In this document: one piece after another, positions 45,440 to 57,823 of the stretch
Numbering within the stretch: the stretch's first letter is position 1
Layout of the letters: each line of letters opens with the position of its first letter
Assembly (NCBI RefSeq): GCF_033807715.1
Contig: NC_084609.1
Location: forward strand, 35,229,850 to 35,293,849
Reading direction: 5' to 3'
DNA from: Cololabis saira
Lineage: Eukaryota > Chordata > Actinopteri > Beloniformes > Belonidae
Length of the DNA: 64,000 nucleotides
Program-made: the position numbers and the translations under genes
The notes under the pieces: model-generated
Database searches by the model: none
What the model was told of the DNA's origin: nothing
The model's input: only the letters and a program-made list of their open reading frames with translations

Positions 45440-45861
45440 GTTTAGGTGGATACAGAGTTAAGGAGCTGCAGATGGAGACAACTTAAACTTTATTTATTTA
45501 TATAGCACTTTTCATGCAGCTGGAGTGCAAGACAAAGTGCTTTACATTAATACATAAAAAGAAACTGTCTCCCTTGACCCCCCCACTCCCCGTACCCTCA
45601 TTCATGCGACAAACACACACATACACACAGCATACTATACAGATGCATACACACCCGGCACCCCCACCCTTGTGATAAAAATGGAGTATGGCTGAGCACC
45701 GATAGACCAGGTGAGGAAACACCATCCACACTGAGAGCCGTCCAAGCCCACGACTACAGGGGACGCCGCCGTAGAGACCCTGCCGACCCAGAGAGAGATG
45801 GGCCCACACCACGGCTATAAAGCCCCGGAGCAGGAACCCCAACTATCCAGGCCTGGGGCCT

Positions 45862-47028
45862 CATTTATAAAAGAGTGTGTAGGATTCATACTAAAAGTGC
45901 ACGTAAACCCAAAAGCCGAAAATGTCGGGCGCAAAAAAAAAATCCGGATTTATAAAACCGTGTGCACGCACACGTGCACGCAATGTTCGCTTTATAAATC
46001 ACATTCCAGCTGGAAAGTTGCGCAGGTGAATTCACCTCATATCCCGCCCTCTACACCCCCACTTTCTACCATAAATGGGCAATGCAAAGCACTTGATGAT
46101 TGTATTTGCATATGAATGAGCCTGCTGAGCATGCGCAGCGGCTTCCTGCAGCCTGTTTCTGCGGTGCGTCAGGATGAATGAGACGTGTCGAGCCAATGTG
46201 CCACTAAATTTCATGAGACTGAGACTGAGATGGAGATGTTGTGGATGAGGTGGAGGCCAGGAAAACCACATTATTTGGTGGTCACAGTAATGGCATCACT
46301 AACAAAAATAAAGCGAGTGAGATTATCAGATTATGAAGCTCAAGAATGAGATCAAATCATATTTAGGTAGAAACAACCTTTCATTAACTGTATTTGGCCT
46401 TCAATCAATTTTTGGCAGGTGAAAAGACCCATTTTCAGCGGAGAAATCAGATCCTGGCAGGCAATCTCTTTTTGGCACGACACCGGCACGGCGTGTCCTG
46501 CACCGCGGACACGCCGGTAGCATGGTTTGACAGATGAAAATACCCACATAGACATCAACATTTATCTATGTGGAAGCGTGATCTGACATTTTTTTTCTTC
46601 CGCCGAAGCGTCGTACACATAGATCTATGTGAAGCACTTTCTGACTTCCTGCTGTTAAATCGTCTATTTTCATGAAAAAGCCTTTGAAAAAAAAGAAACT
46701 GAGATAAAAGAAATGGGGATCGTACGGTAGTATTTTCTGCCGAGGTAGGACACCTCGGCAGAACACCGGCTTGGGTATACATGGATCTAAGTCTGATATG
46801 TGATGACATTAAAAGTATGACATGAATCTGGCTTCATTTCACCACCTCACCGTCTGCGTCGCCAGTTCCCCATGTGACTGTTCCTGCGGGAGGGTCAGGG
46901 TTGGCGTAAAGATACACACATTTTTCGGTTAGTTTTTTCTTTTTAAATCCCAACCTTTGCGTAGGAGGTGGCTTGTGCATCTTTCAAGCCCTGTTTTGTG
47001 CGCAAGCAAGCTTTATAAATGAGGCCCC
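45862..47028 (+). mobile_element. PIF/Harbinger-like element, copy B, with Myb-like gene remnant
   Basis: Ends are GGGGCCTCATTTATAAA and the inverted TTTATAAATGAGGCCCC. At 46247-46330 the plus strand reads VEARKTTLFGGHSNGITNKN, a signature of the Myb/SANT-like protein of fish Harbinger elements; a one-base shift just upstream breaks the frame before VVDEVEARK. A second inserted stretch near 46490-46790 is not shared with copy A. No DDE transposase. Confidence 0.75.
46225..46335 (+). pseudogene. Harbinger Myb/SANT-like protein fragment
   Basis: VDEVEARKTTLFGGHSNGIT then NKNKASE, in frame for about 30 codons, with a frameshift at its 5' side. The Myb-like protein assists Harbinger transposase (family knowledge). 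Confidence 0.65.
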
Positions 47029-47110
47029 TTGGACAGCAGGACCCCCAACTATCCAGGCCAGGACAGTCCCCTGTAGGCAGACCAAGCTCCCGGCGTGGAG
47101 GGCCCCCATG

Positions 47111-48031
47111 AGGAGAACACTGGAGCTACGAGACGTAAAGTGTTGCTCACCCAGACCAGGACCCAGAACCAGAACCATATCCAGACCCATCTGCAGAACC
47201 AGACACATACTCAGACCCAGACCAAGCCCCAGGAGGAGGTGACGATGACGCCTGGACTCCACGTCCCCGTGATGGAGGAAAGCCGTCGCAGCCGCCGGCG
47301 TGAAACACACACACATCAATCCTGCGGTGAACGAGTCGGTGTTTACGACCTGCAGCCGGCGGCGGTGATGGATTCAGAGCTGATGGGAGGAGAAGGGCCC
47401 CACAACTCATCAACACACACACACACACACACATGTACACTAATACACACACACACACACACACACACACTAATGCACACACTGACCTGTGTAACTGCTC
47501 AAAAAACAACAGAAAAACAACTTTCTACCATAACGAGTCTTCCAGGCAGACGAGGTCGTCGTCAGCGGTCAGTCTCTCACCGCCCAATCAGCTTCCTCCT
47601 ACTGCTAATCTGTCATCGGAGGCCCTTCAGAGGCCCAGACTCAGGAGGTCATGTGATCAGGAACCATCTCCAACACTATTAGGAACCGTCTCCACCACCA
47701 AGAACCGTCTCCACAAACCCCTTGATGCTAAAACCAGTTGATCAACAGAAATAAATAAACATACAATGTGGAACAAACCACAGTTTTGGGTCCATGATTA
47801 GATTTCAAGGCACCGGGCAGCATATTCGTCTCTTGAAGGTCGAAGACCAGTACCAGTACCAGTACCAGTACCAGTACCAGTACCAGTACCAGACTCAGCA
47901 GAGCAGCTGTGGTTTCCATGGTTTCCATCTGTATCATCCGTCTCTTCAATCTGTCATCAGTTGTCCTCTTGTGTCCAAGTGGAGGAAAAGTTGTATTTAC
48001 TGTATTTTTGGTTCATCTCTTTCTCTGTTTG
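47111..48031. repeat. Short tandem repeats: CCAGA-rich, (CA)n and (CCAGTA)n
   Basis: A CAGACCCAGA-rich stretch at 47150-47230, two (CA)n runs at 47412-47432 and 47443-47471, and eight copies of CCAGTA at 47849-47892. The open frames over these are low-complexity. No gene is recognised. Confidence 0.75.
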
Positions 48032-48976
48032 TTAAAGCAGCACAATGTAACTTTGAGCTTTTGTTGAGTTTGGCGGCTCCTTTGGACAAAAGCGGTAGTG
48101 CTTTACCAGAAAGAACACTACGTTTCCCATGAGCACCAGCGCGTACTGCCGGAAAACTCCTGTCCCCGTCGCTGCATTTGTTTTGATAGTAAATGAAATA
48201 AGACGGGACGGACTTTCAAAACTACTTTTCTGTTTTCAGCGGTCGTTTGCAGGATGGATAGTGAAGAGGTGATGTATCTATTTTTGGCTAAACAATATAA
48301 TATGACGATGTTGAAAATCACTAAGTTCCACTTGGTTTTATTAGTGAAGTGTTTCAGCGAGATAATGCGCCCCAAACTAAAAACGTTTTTTAGAGGGACT
48401 TTGTCATAAATTAGTAGTCCAACATACTTACTGACAAAATAAAAAAATACTTTATAACCTGTGAATAACTGAATGCCCATTCCTTATATTTTGCAGATCA
48501 GCCCTGCACAATTTTACAGTTCTCAGGAAAAATACTAGAACCCAAGACGAATCCCCTGTATGTGAGACATTCTAATTTTGATTCTTATTGAACATAGAAC
48601 TCTATCTCTATCTTTTTTTTTGTCTGGGCATTTAGCTTGTTACTCTCCCGCTTTCCTTTTTTCGCCTCCTCCGATAAAACTTTTATTTTCTTCGTTTTTT
48701 TCGCTGCTTCGGCCATGACACCAGCTTCTGCTGAGCTCTGCGCTCCACGCCCCGCCCAGCTTTGGTCTCCACTACGAATGGGGAAGGAGGGGGAAGTGAT
48801 GTATGCCGTAAAGCAGTCAAAGCCATGCTCCTCAAAGTTACATAGTGCCAGTGAAGGAGATATAGACCCCTCAGACCATGACAGAGGTTCATTAAACCTG
48901 TTGGAAGTTGATGTACCATCACAATGACTCTGGAAATATGATATTAAGGTGGAAAAGTTACATAGTGCTGCTTTGA
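48032..48976. mobile_element. TIR element with AAGCAGCAC(T/A)ATGTAACTT ends
   Basis: Left TTAAAGCAGCACAATGTAAC and right GTTACATAGTGCTGCTTTGAA are inverted. TTAA at the left and TTGAA at the right suggest a TTAA-type (piggyBac-like) insertion, but the right side is altered. A second AAAGTTACATAGTGCCAG copy of the end motif occurs inside at 48834. No transposase frame. Confidence 0.6.
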
Positions 48977-51037
48977 AATAAACTCAAATTAACATTTGAA
49001 GATTGAATCAGTTGGATCTCTCAGAGAAACGAGTGAATTAGAGCCAAAGTTGAGGTGTTTTCTGGCCGACTGTGTGATGCTCCGAACAACAATCGCTGAG
49101 CTTTTCGTGGAGGTGATGGAGGGTCGAGGAGGATGAAGCGTCTTCTCGCGGTTCACCGCAGGGAGACGCATGAAGGACGGCCTTTGTCTGCACGGCAAAC
49201 TGTGTAAAGATTGTTTTTGCTTTCTTCTGATAAGCTTTTGCAATGGACAAAATCCAATTTGTGCTGGCCGCCGTGAGGGCAGGGAGCCGAGCGGCAGGTG
49301 AATGATGAATAATCCGGCGGAGACGAGACGCCGCCGTTGATCCGGTCTCCGCTCGACCCACATTGGTTTTCTCTTTCTACAGACAAAAGGTGAGTCTGAG
49401 GCTCTGAGGCTCCGAGGGCTCGAGACGACGGCTGGTGTTTATCAGAGGAGCGTCTGCAGCCGCGGGGGAGCAGGAAATCTATCTGCTCTCCAATCAGGGA
49501 CTCACAAAGCCGCAGAGCTCCTCCGCAGAATAATTCAGACCTGTTGTTGCAGAGAAACCTCAAAATCCCCGAAAAAACAGCAGCAGAGGCTCTGCAGACT
49601 CCTTCAACGGAAACTCAGATTGATACCAGATTGAACCCACGAACGCACAAAGACGGCCTTAAAAAGAGGAACTTTTCTGATCTCTATTTACTTTTGCTGA
49701 GAAAATAAAGCTCCACCAGCTTTGTTCAGGTACAAGCCTGAATCAGAGGAGTCGGAAATGTAAATTGAAAGAAAATGTCACAAGAGATTTCCTGTTTTTT
49801 TCTCACCAAATTAATTTTATATGTCAATATACCTCTATTTTTTTCCATTTCATGCCAAATACTGTCCTGAAAACTTGTGTCTGTGAAGCTTCAACCACTT
49901 CTTAACGTTTCAGGGACTATCCAGGTGTTGTAATCAGGAGGAAACGTCTATTTTTCTATTTTCTATACGTCGAGGTCTGAGGAGGGTTGAAGAGGGTTGA
50001 GGAAGATTGAGAAAGTCTGAGGCCCGACTCTGCAGCCGCCTGTCAGAGCGGCTACTTCCTGCCTCCTGCAGCTCTGGCAAGACGAAATGGGATTGAAATA
50101 GACCCAGACATGCAACTAAAGGTGGGATCATGAGTGCAGCTCTTCCTCGGTCTCAGAGTCACTGATCCACGGGCCGCTCTGTTCTGTCCATCTGCAGCGT
50201 AGTAGCCTCCTACACAAATCTGTGTCCCTCGGACCCAGAAACTGCCTGCAGATCCGGGTCGTCGGTGCCGTTCATCCATTATGAGCAATATTCTTTACTA
50301 ATTTATGTGCAATGTTCTTCCATCCATTCAAGTGCAATATTCTTTCACTCATTCATGTGCATTAGTATTCTCTCATTCACTCATTGTCTTTGTTTACATG
50401 CATAATAAAGGCTTTCTATTCTATTCTATTCTATTCTATTCTATTCTATTCTATTTTATTCTATTCCCTGAACTGTACTGCATTTTTATGTAATATTTTT
50501 ATCTTCTATGCATCAAAACTATGCATCCATACTAACTAAATAAGTTGCTAAAATATGCAAATAACTACAAAAAAAATGTGAATCGTTTTTTTTTTCAATT
50601 TTGCAGTATGTACCGTATTTTCTGGACTATAAGCCGCTACTTTTTTCATAGGTTTTCAACCATGCAGCTTATACAAAGGTGCGGCTATTCTGTGGATTTT
50701 TCTTCCACCGCTCTAACCGGAATTAGAATCAAAACTAAGACAAAATAAATGCAAAGAAGAATACGCTACTTCTTTAGCAGATAGAAGTAAGTAGAAGCAG
50801 ATTACACAAGTGCAAATAACTACCCAAAAAAAATTATGTTTTGATGATGAGAGGAGGGTATCTGGCAGCTGTTAAGGGAGGCAACCTTCGGGCCGGGGCA
50901 CCTTCACTGCCGGAGGGCGACGTCAGTGATGGATGGCTCGTTACCGTGGTTCCACCTCAGAGCCCCCCCCCTCAGCTGTTTACCCATGAAGCTTCATGCT
51001 GTCAGTGGTCGGACAGCTTTGTGTCCAAATTCATGAC
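48977..51037. other. Intergenic sequence with a CNE candidate and (TTCTA)n
   Basis: 49020-49560 is unique-looking, balanced sequence without coding signal. 50415-50466 is a (TTCTA)n microsatellite. The rest shows nothing I can assign. Confidence 0.35.
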
Positions 51038-51045
51038 AGCAAAAC

Positions 51046-52397
51046 CATAGACATATATACATAGACGCCCCATCGAGCGCTGAGCCGTACGTCAACGTCA
51101 CCGCCATATTGGATGTGGCGAGACTGCGCTGTAAACTAATACAAGTAAATGGACTTATTTTCATAAAGCACCTTTCTACAAAGAAATTTACGTTTTACGT
51201 CTCATTTATTCATTGACACACGGACTAATATACTTGGGAAACAGTTAGGCACCAAATATAATATATTTAATTTTCTCAGATGGCCAAAATAAGAACTTTA
51301 TTGATCCCACATAGGAGTAATTCATGTTATATCAGCTATAGAGAACAAGGTAGTGCCGCAAAACTATATATATCCCCCCTCACAAAAATAAGAAAAATAG
51401 AGAAACATATTTTCTCATCAACAAAACATATCATACATTTCATTGTCTGAAAAATGGTTCAAATATGTTATTTTGTTATTTGAAACATTTTAAATTTGTT
51501 TTGCTGATCTATTGTTCTCTATTTTTCTTATTTTTGTGAGAGGGGATGTCACGTCTGGTGTATGGTGTGGACCGAAACGCAGGAGAGCAGGAGGCAGGAG
51601 TTGCAAAAACCAAGGATTTGTTCCAGAAAACCAAAAACAAAGCGCTGCTTGGCAGGATCAAAAGAAACTAAACAGGGATAAAAAAAAAAAAAAACTTGAG
51701 CAGGAAAAACGTGGCAGGAAACATGGAGGACAAAACAGTACGGACCGACAGGGAACAATGGAATGACAAGACCAGATATACACAGGGGATAACGAGACAC
51801 GACGAGACACAGGTGCAGACAATCAGGGCAGATGGGACACAGGCGGGGCAAAACAGAAACTGAAAGCTGGGGGGAATGTCAAACCCTGACAGGGGACATA
51901 TATTGTTTTTCAGCACTACCTTGTTCTCTATAGCTGATATAACATGAATTACTCCTATGTGGGATCAATAAAGTTCTTATTTTTGCCATTTTTCAGACAA
52001 TAAAATAACATGCTTTGTTGATGAAATACGTTTCCCTATTTTTCTTATTTTTGTGAGGGGGGATATATATTGTTTTTCGGCACTACCTTGTTCTCTATAG
52101 CTGATATAACATGAATTACTCCTATGTGGGGTCAATAAAGTTCTTATTTTTGCGATCTGAGAAAATTAAATATATTATATTTGGTGCCTAACTGTTTCCC
52201 AAGTATATTAGTGCGTGTGTGAATGAATAAATGAGACGTAAAACGTAAATTTCTTTGTAGAAAGGCGCTTTATGAAAATAAGTCCATTCACGTGTATTAG
52301 TTTACAACGCAGTCTTGCCACATCCAATATGGCGGCGACGTTGACGTATCGCAGCAGCAAGAACACTCGATGCGGCGTCTACGTATGTATGTCTATG
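51046..52397. mobile_element. Long inverted-repeat element with exact 8-bp target duplication
   Basis: Ends are CATAGACATATATACATAGA and the inverted TACGTATGTATGTCTATG. AGCAAAAC flanks both sides exactly (51038-51045 and 52398-52405). The arms are about 400-480 bp (they share CCAATATGG and TTCTCTATAGCTGATATAAC in opposite orientation), so the element is a large foldback of hAT-like type. An LTR-like sequence sits between the arms. Confidence 0.85.
51547..51891. mobile_element. 345-bp LTR-like or SINE-like insertion inside the foldback element
   Basis: Begins TGTCACGTCTGG and ends AAACCCTGACA (TG...CA), flanked by an exact GGGGA on both sides (51542-51546 and 51892-51896). It has a 15-base A run but no TATA or coding sequence that I can see. 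It could be a solo LTR or another small repeat with CA-terminal ends. Confidence 0.5.
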
Positions 52398-52405
52398 AGC
52401 AAAAC

Positions 52406-53250
52406 AACCAGCCGCCAAGGAGGGGGTGGGGCTTGACCTCCGACCCTGAGATTCCCACGCCGCCACTGCCAGACGCCCACATTCCTCCTATAAACTGTCT
52501 GTAATTTCAGACGTGGAGATGAATTAGTCTTTATTCTGCTGATAAATGACTTGTTTCACTTCTTCGTGTGCGTGCTGCTGCGAAGCTCCGCCCCTAAGGC
52601 GAAGCTCCGCCCCCACGGTGAACCCCCGCCCCTAAAGCGATTAATCCATTTTAGTTTAAACTGCGTGTTCGTTTAAAGAATTACCCCCCCGGGGCTTCAC
52701 TTTCCCATCTAATGCTTCACTTTCTTCTCATCTGAGCATCTTTGCAGCTCCATAAATTAGCGTTAGCCTTGAATCCTGAACGTTATAAAGTCGCCGACGG
52801 CGGTTAAAAGTGGCCGTTTGAGGCGAAGTGAGGGCAGCAGCGCGCTAATAAACTGTGACAGACAGTCCGACGCTGTAATTCAAAGGAAGAGGCATTAGTC
52901 GAGTCCCAGTCCCGCAACTTAATTAGGTCAGTCTCTTCTAATTACCTCGCAGCCTGCAGAGCGAGTGAAGCCTTCGCCCCCCCCTCTGTGGTCGGAGTGC
53001 TTTAATGGATCCATTATAGTTTTACTGCCACATTAAAGGCTTCAGAGTCAGAGGTGGTGACACGCCGGACCTCCGTTATCTGAGTCCGGGGGAGCCGGAA
53101 ACTCTGAGAGGAGGATAAAGATCTAAAGTTGCTGTTAGATTTGAGGTTAAGAGAAGAGAACTTATAGAAACAGGCTCATGAATCTCACTGATGTGGCGTT
53201 TGGGGACGAGCTCAGACTCTACAAGAAGAAGTGGACAGACCTCCGTTGGC
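52406..53250. other. Intergenic sequence with CNE-like TAATTA-rich stretch
   Basis: 52580-52640 has three AAGCTCCGCCCC-type repeats. 52690-53050 is mixed composition with CTTAATTAGGTCAG, TTCTAATTACC and ATCCATTATAGTTTTACTGC words. No gene. Confidence 0.4.
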
Positions 53251-53261
53251 GTCGCTCAGGA

Positions 53262-53530
53262 CAACTGCACACTGGCAGGAACTGGCTCCGCCCAACCTGG
53301 AGTTAGTCCCAAAAATGGGCGGAGCACGCCCGAGGTTATCCAAAAATGGGCAGAGGACATACTAGCAGGAACTGACTCCACCCAACCCTGAGTTAGTCCA
53401 AAAAATAGGCGGAGCACATACTGGAAGGAACTGACTCCGCCCAACCCTGAGTGACTCCAAAAATGGGCGGAGCACATACTGGAAGGAACTGACTCCGCCC
53501 AACCCCAAGTTAGTCCCAAAAATAGCCGGA
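53262..53530. repeat. Minisatellite of about 59-bp units (GGCGGAGCACATACTGGAAG)
   Basis: Four to five units containing GGAACTGACTCCGCCCAACC and AAAAATGGGCGGAGCACA. Confidence 0.85.
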
Positions 53531-53658
53531 GCAAACAAAAGTTAGCAGCTTTAGCACATGCTAAGCTACGATGCTAACTAACGTAATCCTTCTGACGTTG
53601 CTCCAAGTCCGCAGGTACGAGCTCCGGTGGACACAAAGATCACGGATTGTTTTAATTA

Positions 53659-53790
53659 ATGGATGGATGAATGGATGATGGATGGATGGATGGATGATGG
53701 ATGGATGGATGGATGGATGGATGGATGGATGGATGGATGGATGGATGGATGGATGGATGGATGGATGGATGGATGGATGGATGGATGATT
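53659..53790. repeat. (GGAT)n microsatellite
   Basis: About 30 tetranucleotide units with a few deletions. Confidence 0.95.
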
Positions 53791-54666
53791 GATGGAACAG
53801 ACCCAGGTCTGTGCTGTTTTTCCTCCAGACACTCGACACTCGTCTCCGTCAGCAGAGTTCAGACTCTGCAGTAAAAATAGTTTGGTATTTATCTCACTTT
53901 GAGAGAAACCGGCGCTTCATCCGTCAGCGACCTCCAGACTCTCCGTCAGAGAAGTGAAAGGTCACCGTCCTCCTCTCCATCATCCTCCAACCACCCGTCA
54001 CCGTGTTGATAGAGGCGGGGGCGGGGGGGTCCAATCAATACAGAGCAGCAGGTTTGGGTCCAACATCACGCTTGAGTTGTCCCACACTTCCAGCTCATAT
54101 TGCCGTTCTGCAGGCCTGCGCCGCCGGTCCCTCGGTACCCCCCTCCCGGCCGGTGGGGGGGTCCAGACCCGGCAGGTCTTGCCAGCTCCAGCTCCAGGAC
54201 CGGGAGCTGCGGTCCAGACGAGTCCAGCGGGCCGCGATGAAGACAAATGAGGCGTGACGGGGGGGCAGCTGGTCCGAGAGCAGACCTCCTCCGGACGGTT
54301 GTTCCACCTCCATCGGTCTCAGCTCGCCGGTTTACAATCTGCTCGTGAGGGGGGGTGGCCAGAACCGGCCAGAACTGGCCAGAACCGCGGTCACCTTCAG
54401 CACAAGGAGCCCCAGGGTCTTAAAAACCCGACACGGATGAGACGAGCGATTAACAGAGAAATTTAGAACAAAAACAAGGTTTTAAGAGCTGTTGCAGTTC
54501 CTTCACGGACCACTAGGGGGCCTGGATCCAAGAGGAACTCAATCCCCAGTTGAAAATGTCCAACTTTACCTTTTCACAGTCTCCTGAGGTGGATGTTGTC
54601 TCCATGACGACTGTACAGGTTGAACTTCTCATGTATCTCATCAGGTGAAAATATAGAGATGTAAAC
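53791..54666. other. GC-rich intergenic sequence, unassigned frames
   Basis: 54000-54370 is GC-rich with open frames on both strands. The minus-strand frame contains RQYELEVWDNSSVMLDPNLL, which looks protein-like, but I know no family for it. A CTCF-like CCACTAGGGGGC is at 54510-54521. Confidence 0.35.
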
Positions 54667-55757
54667 CCAGGTAAAAAAGTAATATACTTTAATGTACTAA
54701 AAATGTACTTAATTTTCTGAAAGTACATTTCCAGCACATTTGGACTTAATGTGTTAAAATAAAGTAAACCAAAAATATATTATAAATGTATTAATTACAA
54801 ATGTATTATTCCCTCAGTAGTACTTAAGTTTACTTAGATAAAGTACACTACTTTGTACTAATACTTAAATTCATATTAAGTACATTCATATAAAATATAC
54901 TAACATTGAAATATATATAAGTGTTTTATTAGTATATTCATTTATTATGTACTTTGAATGCTTTAAATATAAGTTTAATTTTAGTATATTTGCATCTACT
55001 TTTATTAAGTGCACTTTTAGCAACCTTTTTATAAGTTTACTTTTATAACATTTTTTTTCATATCATTGTTAGCATAGTAGTGTTAAAGTGCACTTAAAAT
55101 AAGTGTATTAATAATTAAAAACTACTTCAGTGGTAAATTAGTGTATTCTTCATAAGTACACTATAAACCAGAACAAATTAATCAGTATTTATTTAGCCAT
55201 TTCTTGTGCTTAGATCAGTTTAAAAGCATGTAGAATAACAGTTAATTTCTTTAGCTGACCCTTTCTCTTCAACCTTTTAAAATATTGTATTTTACTAGCA
55301 AAATGCAACATTGCTGTTATGTAACAATACCTTTTCTAATTGAAAAAATATCCTTACATTTCTATTTCAATTTTAAAATGTTAGCAATTAGTGATACAAA
55401 GTACATTTGGATTACTTCAACACCACCGTTGTTTTTATGCAATACTTAAAAATCCATCCATCTATTCTTCAAATTTAATGGTGAATTATGAATAAACATG
55501 AACAGCAACAACATAGAGCACCTTTCAATTGACCATATGCTTTTATATAATGCAGTAGTCACCAGTATTTCTAATTTAAAAAAACAGTACAACCTTGTGT
55601 ATTTCTTATCATCACATGGAAAGTACATATTCCAAAGCTTGGATTGTTTCACTTACATTTTACAGCAATCAAAAAACACATAACATAACTGAAAAATTAA
55701 GTCTTTGATTTTGCATGAAAACAGTTTGTTAAAGTTCAACATTTTGAGGCCAGGTAC

Positions 55758-55800
55758 AGTGCCTTGAAAAAGTATTCACCCCTATGATTTTGTTTGTATT
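55758..55800 (+). mobile_element. Tc1/mariner-type MITE end
   Basis: TACAGTGCCTTGAAAAAGTA then TTCACCCC is a widespread Tc1-like terminal sequence in fish. The opposite end is not found nearby. Confidence 0.45.
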
Positions 55801-56045
55801 TTGTTATACCACAACTGTTAGACTATTACTATTACCATTTTTGTTTTAAGGCACACCAAGAATACACACTGATATGTAATCCCTATTTTTTACAATTTGG
55901 CAGTGAAAATTTGCATGTGGTGCATTTTTCACATTTTTCAAATTGACCCTGAAGTAGCCTACTCGCGGCTGCGCTGCCGCTGATTGGTTTCCCCCGAATG
56001 CAGCCTGCTTGAATGAAGCTGAAGGAAACGTCGTCATAGTCGACA

Positions 56046-57823
56046 ATGGCGCAATGCAAGTTCGGGATGTTTTATTTTAGGGACAACACAATTCACGTCG
56101 AAAGTACTGACATTGTGACACCTCAGTACAGACAGCAGCTTGTTCAGGTATTAAAACGGCCGGACCTGTCGAGTGAAGACGGATGGATACAAGTGTGCTG
56201 GCCGACCAGGAAAGCACCTAAAGACAAGGTGGCCGCAAAACCGCTCCTACTCGAGGTTTGTACTGCTCGTGCATGGTGTGAAGTATTTTATGAATGAATA
56301 TTATTTCTACAATGACTAAACAAGTTAATAGGCAAAGTAATCATTCACATGCTGCATTAGCTAATAGCTAACTAGTTGGCTGCAGCTAATGCGTCAATTA
56401 GTGCGAACATTCGTGAGCATGCTGTGTGGAGCATGTTTAGCTAAAGTTTTGTGTGGTGCTAACCATAAATGGACAATTGCCACAATGTAAAGAAAAGAAC
56501 AAGAACAAAATTGTTTGTACAAATTTGTTCTGCTAGCACTTGCCAGCCAGCAAGTGTTAGTGATTATTTGATAAAGAATTTGCCAGTGGCTCATGCTAAT
56601 GATTGTTAATGTTAACCTTGTATGTAATTTAAATTTTTATGTAACTGTCTTTATAAAAAGACTTAAAGTGACTTGTTGTGTATAATATTAGATTGATCGT
56701 GGTGCATTTCACGAGACATACAAAATATCTAAAATATTGAGCAAAAGAGGGAAAAAACATGGTTTTGACAGTTTGTCTGATGTATGGTTGTGGTTACAGA
56801 CAACTACAAGGAGTTGATGGAAAGAAAAGAAGCCTTCCTCAAGGATGAAGACATCTGGCACATGGCAGTTGCAAGGAGAAGGACCTCACCTTGTACCACA
56901 ACATATGACGGAAGCAAACCAAAGGTTATTTTTGTTGCTTGTGTTGGTAGTTTATTTAGAAAATAAACTTAGATTAAAACACCTGTAGGTTCAAAATGCT
57001 GCTCCATTTCTTATACTTACCAGTCTTGATTCACTGAAATCCATATTTGTAGGTTGGTTATGCTTTTAATATTGTCTCGTCATCTTGTTTATGAAAAATG
57101 ATATGAAGTGAATGTCACCCACTGAATTATTTTTGTCTGAAACTATAGAACCTTGAGTGATGAATTAATCTGTTTGAATATCCCAAAATGCACTACAGTA
57201 GCTAGTAAAACATTTTGTTTCTCCTGCTGGCTGCAAAGATGAAAGAGAAGAGGAGTGTCATGTCATACACATAAAATCCTTAATGAATTTATGACACTGT
57301 AATACTATGATGTTTTATATTTGAAATGTTTTTCTAAAAAATCTGTGGTATAGTTCATATGTTGTTGTCATATAATACATTCTTTCTCTTCGGTACAGAA
57401 AAAAAGAATTACTGCAACTTCCAGTCTCACTTCAGATGAAGATGAAACACAGATTGACCCATCACAAGTTCTTCAAACAAATGTAAGTATTTACAGGAAT
57501 AAGGGAATATTGTGGGAGGATAAGACACATTTTTCATTATAAGTTTAAGTCTATTTTTCCTTATTATCATTTTGTTTTTCTGCCTCCACCCTTGCCTTGG
57601 CCATAGTCAGAAGCAACATGTTTCAGGTTTTCCTCGTGTATGTAAGCCCCCTTCTTGCTAATGTGATAACTTTGGAAAAGCATGATTTGTAATACCATTT
57701 TATTTGTCCTTTTCTATTTTACAGATACAGTTATTGCTGAATTTCCAGGAACAACTGTGTCTGATGTGAGAGCAGTGATTCGGAGAAAATGTAACGATGA
57801 GAATTTTGTGACCAAAAAGAAAC
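56046..57823 (+). CDS. Unrecognised spliced gene (at least four exons) inside the 4.3-kb element
   Basis: Not a family I can name. Exon 1 from the ATG at 56046 reads AQCKFGMFYFRDNTIHVEST, QYRQQLVQVLKRPDL, WIQVCWPTRKAPKDK and AAKPLLLE, with a GT donor after 56255. Exon 2 (56800-56923) follows a TTACAG acceptor: NYKELMERKEAFLKDED, IWHMAVARRRTSP. Exon 3 (57400-57482) joins it in phase: KKRITATSSLTSDEDETQID, PSQVLQTN. Exon 4 (57723-57822) reads TVIAEFPGTTVSDVRAVIRR and KCNDENFVTKKK, then a GTAAGC donor. Junctions 1-2 and 3-4 are each one base out of phase with the nearest GT donors, so the gene is either slightly decayed or spliced unusually. Upstream, GATTGG (an inverted CCAAT box) at 55981 and a TATA-less leader suggest a promoter. 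A fifth exon near 57980 is possible. Confidence 0.45.

Larger units (their letters stand above)
45481..47110 (-). mobile_element. LINE 3' region (minus strand) interrupted by Harbinger copy B
   Basis: 45481-45510 (AACTTTATTTATTTATATAGC) is the reverse of a LINE tail. GC-rich sequence continues to about 45860 and resumes at 47029; CCCAACTATCCAGGCC appears on both sides of the insertion. No reverse-transcriptase motif could be read. Confidence 0.45.

Noticed and set aside
47095..47682. 195-residue plus-strand frame
   Set aside because: Composed of CAGACC-rich and (CA)n repeats; low complexity, no motif.
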